Notes under the pieces: model-generated
Told to the model about the DNA's origin: nothing
The model's input: the letters and a program-made list of their open reading frames with translations, nothing else
The model's database searches: none
Shown: piece after piece, positions 57,047 through 64,000 of the stretch
Position numbering within the stretch: position 1 is the stretch's first letter
Layout: each line of letters opens with the position of its first letter
Program-made: the position numbers and the translations under genes
Source: Achatina immaculata
Lineage: Eukaryota > Mollusca > Gastropoda > Stylommatophora > Achatinidae
Reading direction: 5' to 3'
NCBI GenBank assembly: GCA_009760885.1
Contig: CM019713.1
Span: 22,824,427 to 22,888,426, forward strand
Length of the DNA: 64,000 nt

Positions 57047-57224
57047 CTCTTAGAAAGTTTCCTTGCATATCCAGAATTGATCGAATCTGTCTAATCCATG
57101 TATCCTTGTTTTCTTCAGAGTTTGCCTGGATAATCATCCGCACATCTGACCCTGGTGTCTTGTCATTCAGCTGAAAGCGCAGTGGTTCGCCCTCCACTTT
57201 GTCCATCAAAGACATTTTGTTCAC
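57047..57224 (-). CDS. trio: trio exon c: PH2 domain, second half
   Basis: A 178-nt exon, phase 0 in and 1 out. The acceptor is ttttacag and the donor gtctgtgt, a rather weak donor. It begins VNKMSLMDKVEG, runs through beta strands (LRFQLND, VRMIIQANS) and ends in the PH C-terminal helix with the invariant Trp in TWIRQIRSIL, then NFLR. This completes the GEF2 PH domain. The following exon restores the family motif ALQSP across the phase-1 junction, which supports the donor chosen here despite its weak consensus. Confidence 0.9.
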
Positions 57225-57504
57225 CTGTAAAAATGATCTTTTTCATTAAACATACTGTAGTTCACTTCACATTAAAATTTCAAATTCAGTTTTATTTAAT
57301 TAAAAAAACACACGCACACGCAACTAAATTGTGTGAAAAGATTCACACTTTGCAAATGTTTTACTTTCTCATAGTATTTCAAAATCAAGCTCCCTCTATC
57401 TGCCACCTAGACAAGGATGGGCTGCTTACATGAATCTCATCATTAACAAGAGGTCTTTCATGTCTGCTCTATTTCTGGTAAGATATCAACGTTGACAGAC
57501 ACAG

Positions 57505-57640
57505 AATTTTTGGTAACACACAATAATTAGTGTATAAGTATACAACTATACACAAAGCACTGCAGTAAAGCTGTGATACGAAAATATATAAACTAGGAAA
57601 AAAATTAGGAACGGCGTTATTACTTGTGTCATATTGTGAT
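57505..57640 (-). mobile_element. Penelope-like terminal piece
   Basis: tacacaaagcactgcagtaa agctgtgatacgaaaatata aactaggaaaaaaattagga matches 16425-16495. Confidence 0.6.
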
Positions 57641-58222
57641 TCAATGTTGCATTATCGGTGGAATAACGTTTGAAATAACCTTCTAACTACTTCTTCAGTC
57701 GTCTAATATGTCTAGATCTACTTGGGATACATTCAAGAACAGTGGTCTGGTCACAGGGCATGTCCATATCCCTATCTACATCACCAAAAATTGAAATTTC
57801 TCACATAAAACTTCAATTTTCTCCCTTGCAACTAAGCACTCTTTAGTCATTTTGAAAAAGGTCACGGGGCATGCGCACTAAATGTTTACAATCTAAACAT
57901 TACACTGGGTTTTTAATGAAACAAACCAAACATCGTTAGAGCGACTAAAGGCACCACGTGAGAAACCGTAACCGTTGTCTAGGTGATGAAAGGCACAGGA
58001 AGGGTTAATGACTACAAACACCAACTTTGACAAACTAAGATTATGGGTAATGTTCAATGGATGCAACTGCCCGTTATTTTCAGAATTTTAGCTAAAATAA
58101 CCCTCTTCCATGTACGATCTCAAGCTCCACCACACATTTCTTTCTTCTCAACATAATGTTCAAAATAAAATATCCAGCAATAAACTGATGTTCATCTGAA
58201 ACTACAACATAAAGATCTTTAC
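57641..58222. other. Intronic, nothing recognised
   Basis: Unique sequence between exons b and c; no repeat or ORF. Confidence 0.45.
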
Positions 58223-58381
58223 CTTCAGACTGTTTTTGTAGATATAAGTTGCATTGGAGAAATTTCCTTTCTTTCTCTCTATCATCTCACTGAAGATGAC
58301 AATTTGTTCAAACAGGAAGACCCTTCTCTCCTTGAACTTCTGCTGACTGCCAGAAGAAGACTCAGATACCAGAAGTGTGTC
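58223..58381 (-). CDS. trio: trio exon b: PH2 domain, first half
   Basis: A 53-codon exon, phase 0/0, with acceptor acttgcag and donor gtaaagat. It encodes the start of the PH domain that follows the second DH domain. The diagnostic stretch KERRVFLFEQIVIFSE is nearly identical to the TRIO/kalirin GEF2 PH beta strands, followed by a variable loop and a YIYKNSLK strand. The PH domain supports the exchange activity of DH2, toward RhoA in the known family members, and helps membrane and partner binding. An upstream Met in the open frame is intronic. An inverted 1.4-kb retroposon starts 280 bp further upstream. Confidence 0.93.
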
Positions 58382-58660
58382 CTGCAAGTTGCAAGTACAA
58401 GCACATAAACTCTAAATTCTACAGGCAAGCAAACAGTAAGAAGCAACCAGACGCTGCAAGGTAAAGTATGAAAACAGCGGGTCTCCTAATCCACAAATGA
58501 ATGACAAATTCAAATGAATATAGACATTATTCAATCATTCATTCATCAGATATGATGGCAATAGTTTTCGGTAACTATTTCTTCATTCCATGCGGTTTTT
58601 TGCCATCTCAAATCAGATCTATTACTTTTCCACATGGTCAGTCTAATCAAATACTTTTCT

Positions 58661-60085
58661 CTTCTTCTTCGTTCGCTTCTACCACCAAAACCGCCCCGTG
58701 ATCCTACTGAATTTACACCTGTGGTCCTCGATAGGTCCCGTGGTCCCCCTGTGGTCTCTGAAAGGACCACATGAGATCCATGAGAGGACCATAAGAGGTT
58801 CAGAGTATCGAAGGGCTTGGGCCTGTATTCTTGGTGGGTCTCAGAAGCGGGAATGCATGACACCGTGGTTTTCATTGCACCAGTTTAATCCAGAGTTGGA
58901 CTTTCTCACCGGAAAACCTTGACGGGTTTTGGATATCAGTATATCCCCGCTGGGTGAGAGGTGGCTGCCCATCCAACCTAGAGTTGGATTTTCTCACCGG
59001 AAAACCTCGAAATGTTTTGGGATACCTGTGTATCCCCGCCAGGTGAGAGGTGGTTGCCCATCCAGTCCAGTGTTGGACTTTCTCACCGGAAAACCTCAGT
59101 GTGATTAGGATATGCATACATCCCCATAGGGTGAGAGGTGGTTGCCTATCTAGACTGCCCTGGTCCAGTGTCTCCGACTTCAGCATTTTGTGGTTGCCGC
59201 CGCTCCCCTTCCTAGTTGAGACCAGGACAGAGCTTTTGTCCAAGAGGACGAATCCTCGCCACTAGTAAATTTCACCCCTGGGTTGAGCCAGTTTAGGCAT
59301 ATTATCCCAGTATGGGTGTGTTTAGGATGTGACCGACCTCTAGAGCAGAGGTATCGTGACATGAGTAGCCATCAAGTTTCACCCCTGGTTTAAGCATATT
59401 TCACCAGTATGGGTATATATCGGACGTGGCCAGCCTCTAGAGCACAGGTGCCATGGTATGAGTAGCTCTCGCATGAGACCACTAGACATACCAACTAATC
59501 TTCACTTTATCCTTTCCATCACCTTTTCACATTGGCGCCGCACAGCAACTCTAATTTCTTTTTTGAATTTTCTTCATTGGTCGGGAGGAGTTTCACTCCA
59601 CACGTGGCACCCGAAGAATCTCGCCAACAGTGTCTTAACCCCTGGGTTAAGCCGGTTCAGGCATTTTGCTTGATATGAGTGCACATAGGACATAGTTGAC
59701 TACCAGACCAGAGGTGCCATGATTTGAGCAGTCCTGACCTCTTTCTTTCACCTTTTCCACAGTGGCACCACGCGGCAACCCCATTTGCATCTTTGTTCAC
59801 TGGCTGGGAGGAGCCCCACTCTACGCACGGCAGTTGAAGAATCTTGCTAGCAGTGGTAGATGAGCTACCAAACATGCCTCTCATCTACCTGAAGCGTCTG
59901 GTTTTCAGGCACCAGATATTCGCCTTCACCCCTTCTCCTGTCAGTTTGAACAGTTCTGCCACAAGAAGGCCAGGAGCTGGAGTTGAACTGTCAGAGGCTA
60001 TTTGAGATGCACGCCTTGGAGACACTTCATTGGAGTGAAGAGCGTATCCCCCACCTCACCTCCGGTTATAACAGCCCTTAGAACC
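58661..60085 (-). mobile_element. 1.4-kb non-autonomous retroposon, copy 2 (inverted)
   Basis: Reversed copy of 46659-48052. The 5' end is at 60085 (ggttctaagggctgttataa) and the tail (gaagcgaacgaagaagaag) at 58661. Flanked by aaatactt(t)tct at about 58649-58660 and 60086-60097. Blocks with ctcaccggaaaacctc and ggtgagaggtgg are repeated internally, as in copy 1. No enzyme codons. Confidence 0.83.
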
Positions 60086-60097
60086 AAATACTTCTCT

Positions 60098-61083
60098 GTT
60101 TCCCTCTCTTTCTTTTCCCCCTTGATTTTTCAAATGATTGTTAGGTTCATACTTCTGTCTTCTTATGACATCCATAAATAATTTTTTAAAGGTATTTTTA
60201 TTTTGGCTTTGTTTTAATATTTGGCAGTTTCTCCAAGACCCCTGACTGATCATTATAAATGAAACAACCTTTTTATTAATGTAGGCTTGTGTAAAACAAA
60301 AGCAGAACTTATATTATCTCTTTCCATGTTAAATATCAGCAAACTACAACTTAGAGATGGAGTGATGTGTAATTGCTATCAGAAACTCTGCAATTTGCAA
60401 ACTTCACCCACATATCTCTGATGTTATCATTAATGAATAATTTTTTTTAATGTTTTTTTTTCTTTTTATGTTCAAAGTTTTAAAATGAAACTTTCAAGTT
60501 TAGTTCCTGTTAAGCTATAACATTGTAATTATCATCTATTAACTCTACAAAATTCTACAACAGTGTAGGACATTGTATAAGAAATAAATAATTTAGAACT
60601 GAATGTTGTCTCATTTAATTCATTTATGAGGACAGAGAAAACATTTTCTCTGTCAATTCAATGAAGAAACTTAACACTAAGATCAGAACACATGTGTCAA
60701 AAATGTTACTATGATACATGAATTTTAACGCCAATTTTTCATGAAATTATTACATAAACTTTAGGTTGTTTTCAAAAACAGGCCTTGAAAACTGTTTCTG
60801 TAGAAAACAATGGCTGTATTCTTGTATTTCTGGAAGCTGTAATTTGGATACATTTCAATAAAATAATAAAACAAAATGGCAAATATGTTTAGACTCTCTC
60901 CCTTTATGAACTGCAACAATAAATGGCTTACAGTTATTTATAAATATCTTGATAAATAATCCTGTTTTCTTGAAGATAGTTTTGAAACATGTTAAGCATA
61001 TTTCAGCCTTTTTCAAATACTAACAGCTTACATGTTTTAAAAAAACAATACATTGATATAAATTTCAACTGTGGCACATTTAC
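60098..61083. other. Intronic, nothing recognised
   Basis: AT-rich; no ORF or repeat supported between the retroposon and the 36-nt exon. Confidence 0.45.
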
Positions 61084-61119
61084 CTGAAGCAATAATTTCC
61101 CTTGAGCTGTAATTTTGCC
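61084..61119 (-). CDS. trio: trio exon a: 36-nt microexon at DH2/PH2 border
   Basis: A 12-codon, phase 0/0 exon reading GKITAQGKLLLQ. It has acceptor tattttgcacag and donor gtaaatg. It joins in frame to the next exon (DTLLVSES) and matches the start of the second PH domain of kalirin, where a GKL-LQ-QDT motif follows the DH2 domain. The exon is far too short for ORF finders; support is the family motif, the phase match and both splice sites. A 33-bp tandem array begins only about 11 nt upstream of its acceptor. Upstream DH2 exons must lie right of the window, since 61390-64000 is a LINE. Confidence 0.82.
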
Positions 61120-61131
61120 CTGTGCAAAATA

Positions 61132-61268
61132 GCAATTTATATATGAGACAAATAGAATGAAAAAGCAATTTATATATGAGACAAATAGAATGAAAAAGCA
61201 ATTTATATATGAGACAAATAGAATGAAAAAGCAATTTATATATGAGACAAATAGAATGAAAAAGCAAA
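61132..61268. repeat. 33-bp minisatellite, 4 copies, next to an acceptor
   Basis: Unit gcaatttatatatgagacaa atagaatgaaaaa. The unit nearest the exon ends about 11 nt from the AG of the 36-nt exon, so the branch-point region lies within the array. Confidence 0.93.
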
Positions 61269-61389
61269 GGACAAGAAAAGTTATTACCTCTACCTTTTAC
61301 TGAAAAACACATGTTTTCATTTCACTTCAAAAATGTTTTTTTATTCAAAGATGATTAAGGGTTTGTCTTTTCTGAGTACATGAGCAGCT

Positions 61390-64000
61390 GTAAGATTTCA
61401 GTGGATCAGCGTGAAGCCATGGAAGCAGGTGGTGGATGGAATGGGAGAGCAGCCGACAGATAATGTTGGTTATGGTCACCATTCTATGATGGTAGGCAGA
61501 TGATCTCAATGTAGGGACAATGGCTAGGATCACTGACTAGTACAGTCACTACCCGGAAGGAAAGCAATGGTAAACTATCTTCTGGAAATATACCAAGAAA
61601 CCCAAACAGTAACATGGAAGGTCAGATAGGAAAAAGATCTGGTGGTGAGTCCTCCAGGCCAGATAGATCTAATTTTAACACTGGGGAAGAGTGTGAGACA
61701 GAGGTCAGTGCTAGTAATTGTGATGACAGACGGTCCTGACGGAGTTACTAAGGAAAACCCCTGCGTCAAACTAAAAAGAAAAATAAGAGTAGGAACATGG
61801 AATGTAAGAAGTATGTATGAGGGGAAGTATCAGATAATAAGTGACGAGATGAAAAGAACAGGGATACACATTTTGGGAATCTGCAAACATCGATGGAAAG
61901 GATCAGGACAATTCAAGAGTGAGAATGATAATATCTTTATATACTCTGGTGGAGAAGTAGGAGGAAAGAATGGAGTGGCTTTTTACTTGGACAAATCAAC
62001 ATCAAAAGCATTACTAGGTTAAAACCCAGTAAGTGATAGAATCCTCACTATCAGGCTTAAAGGCATTCCTAGAAATATAACAATCATCCACATATATGCA
62101 CCTACATCAGCAGCAGAAGAAGAGAAAGTAGAAGACTTTTATAACACACTGCAAACGACAACAGACCAGATATGAAAAAATGATATTGTGTTAATAATGG
62201 GCGAATTTAATGCAAAGATTGGTACAGAAGGAGCAGAAGACAAAGGATATGTTTTGGCAAAAATTTAGTATAGGGCATAGAAATGAGGCAGGTGACAATC
62301 TGGTGGCATTTTGCATGGAAAATGAGCTAATGATCACTAATACATTTTTTAGACAACATCCAAGAAGACTTTATACATGGACATCACCTGATGGTAAAAC
62401 AAAGAATCAAATAGATTACATTTTAGTGCAATGAAGGCGGAGATCAGGTATAACTTCAGCAAAATCTCTACCAGGTGCCGACTGTAACATGGACCATGAG
62501 TTTATTAACAGAAGACATGAAGATAAAGATAAAAAAGATGGTTAGGGGATCAAGACCACTCTGCTTTGATCTTACAAAAAAACCAGAACAATATAGCACA
62601 GAAGTGAAGAACTGTTTTGAGACACTGATGGCTGTACAGGAGGAGATGACGACTGATGAATTGCCTACGCAGGCCAGAGATATCTTAACAATGCCAGCTA
62701 AAGATATGGTTCCAATAAAGAAAACACAAAAGAATGAATGGATTACAGCAGGCACATTACAACTAATAAAACAACATAGAGAAATGAAGATGAAATGGAA
62801 AGTGACAAATAACAACAGGGAGGAATATAAATCTTTAACAAAAGAAATATGAAGAAATAAAAAATAATGCAATACAAGAATGTTGTGAAAGAATAAAAGG
62901 ACATCAGACGTGTGGAAGAGATAGTGAAATGTTTAAAGAAATGAAGACACTGACGAGAAATGTCACACATAAGCTAAATGTAATTTGTGATGAGATGGGG
63001 AATACCCTGACAGAGACAGAGGAAATTCTAGAAAGATGGAAGGAATATTGCAGAAGAATGTATGATACAACTGACTGTGAAGGTGAAAATCAACAATGTG
63101 AATTATTATTAGAGTAGAAAGAACCTGAACTGACAATTGAAGAAAGTTTTATGGATAATAAAGAATCTGAAAAATGGTAAATCAGCAGGATGTGATAACA
63201 GCTGAACTCATTAAGAAGGAAAGGAATGTACTAAAATATATTATGCACTATGTAAAAAAGATATGGCATTCACATATTTAGCCAAAAGAATGGAAAATAA
63301 CTGTATTCATACCATTGCTGAAAAAAGGGTAACTTGAAATTAAGCACAAACTATAGAACTGTTGCCCTAATTAGGCATGTCAGTAAAATTCTATTAAAAA
63401 TCATAATGGGCAGACTTTGAAAGAAAACAGAAGGAGAAATCAATATGGTCCAAGCTGGTTTTAGACAAGGAAGAGGAACAAGAGATCATATATTCAATAT
63501 AAGATTAATAATAGAGAAATTCAGAGAATTTAGTGTGAATCTATATTTATCTTTTATAGACTATTCAAAAGCATCTGATTGTGTACAGCACCAGAAACTT
63601 TAGGAAATAATGGAAAAAAATGGGATTTCCAACACATTTGATACAATTAATATCACTACTGTAACTAGACCAACAGGCAGCAGTAAGAATAAATGGTGAA
63701 ACAACAACTTGGTTTGACAAGGGGTCCGTCAGGGGTGTATATTGTCGCCTTACTTATTTAACTTTATACTGAAAATATAATGAGGAATGTTAGAGAAGAT
63801 GTAGACAAAGAATATTATGATGCCATAACAATTGGAGGTTATGAAATACCAGACACTAGATATGCTGATGACATAGTATTACTGTCCACAACACAAAAAG
63901 GAATGGAAAAACTAATTATGTCAGTCCATAAGAGCAGTGAAGAGCAAAACCTTTATCTTAATGCAAAGAAAACTAATTGTTGACAACTGACAAAACAAAT
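61390..64000 (+). mobile_element. LINE-B copy 4: from 5' UTR to RT, cut by window edge
   Basis: Plus strand: leader shared with 17130-17330, then VGTWNVRSMYEGKYQIISDE, HILGICKHRWKGSGQFKSEN, YAPTSAAEEE, MGEFNAKIGTEGAEDK (GDFNA to GEFNA), RRLYTWTSPDGKTKNQIDYI, linker, QAGFRQGRGTRDHIFNIRLI, FIDYSKASDCVQ, GVRQGCILSPYLFNFI, and DTRYADDIVLLSTTQKGMEK with an intact YADD box (63780-63983). Several stops, but the largest LINE-B copy here. Its 3' part matches copy 2. Confidence 0.9.

Larger units (their letters stand above)
5146..61119 (-). other. trio: TRIO/kalirin-type RhoGEF kinase gene, partial, 15 exons
   Basis: Gene model assembled by eye on the minus strand. Fifteen exons (36, 159, 178, 46, 667, 221, 163, 216, 97, 159, 168, 85, 201, 139 and 176 nt, right to left) have GT-AG borders and compatible phases at every junction, giving one open frame of 2711 nt. 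The domain order PH2, Ser-rich linker, SH3, Ig, FN3, kinase is that of the C-terminal half of TRIO and kalirin, Rho-family guanine exchange factors acting in axon guidance and cytoskeletal control. The symbol trio is used because invertebrates usually keep one gene; orthology to TRIO or KALRN is not decided. Start, DH2 domain, kinase C-lobe and stop are outside the window. Introns range from 484 bp to about 24.8 kb. Confidence 0.9.

Overview
Intronic-rich piece of a metazoan genome, most likely a mollusc or another lophotrochozoan. That call rests on the mixture of non-LTR retrotransposons, tRNA-like SINEs of molluscan style, Penelope-like sequence, mariners and abundant minisatellites; the species is an inference. 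The sequence is AT-rich, with very long introns and tiny exons. No bacterial-type operons, CRISPR arrays or rRNA genes were seen.

The only host gene I can support lies on the minus strand and spans at least 5146-61119: a TRIO/kalirin-type RhoGEF kinase. Reading right to left, 15 exons keep a single open frame (2711 nt, about 904 codons) with GT-AG sites and matching phases at all 14 introns. They encode the end of the second GEF module (PH2), a serine-rich linker, SH3, a basic linker, an Ig domain in two exons, a fibronectin III domain in two exons, and a kinase domain from the glycine loop to the Asp-Ile-Trp motif. The rest of the kinase lies beyond the left edge and the DH2/GEF1/spectrin part beyond the right edge.

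Everything else is intron. It is filled with transposon debris: an A family of APE-type LINEs in ten pieces (eight in the sense of the host gene), a B family with (ATGA)n tail, C-type LINEs, an RNase H LINE, a long E-type LINE at the left edge, a Penelope-like GIY-YIG fragment with terminal pieces, two mariners with TA duplications, a 231-bp hAT-like MITE, tRNA-like SINEs, a short (ATCA)n retroposon, and two inverted copies of a 1.4-kb non-autonomous retroposon.

The most unusual signal is the minisatellites. About 20 tandem arrays occur, many with 29-35-bp units, and several can be traced to the sequence that seeded them: the 5' splice site of the first kinase exon (eight 35-bp units, each with a perfect GTAAGT donor), the C-terminal codons of a mariner transposase, codons of a LINE, a SINE body, and sequence next to two 3' splice sites. 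This suggests a recurrent local process that tandemly amplifies about 30-bp segments whatever their origin.
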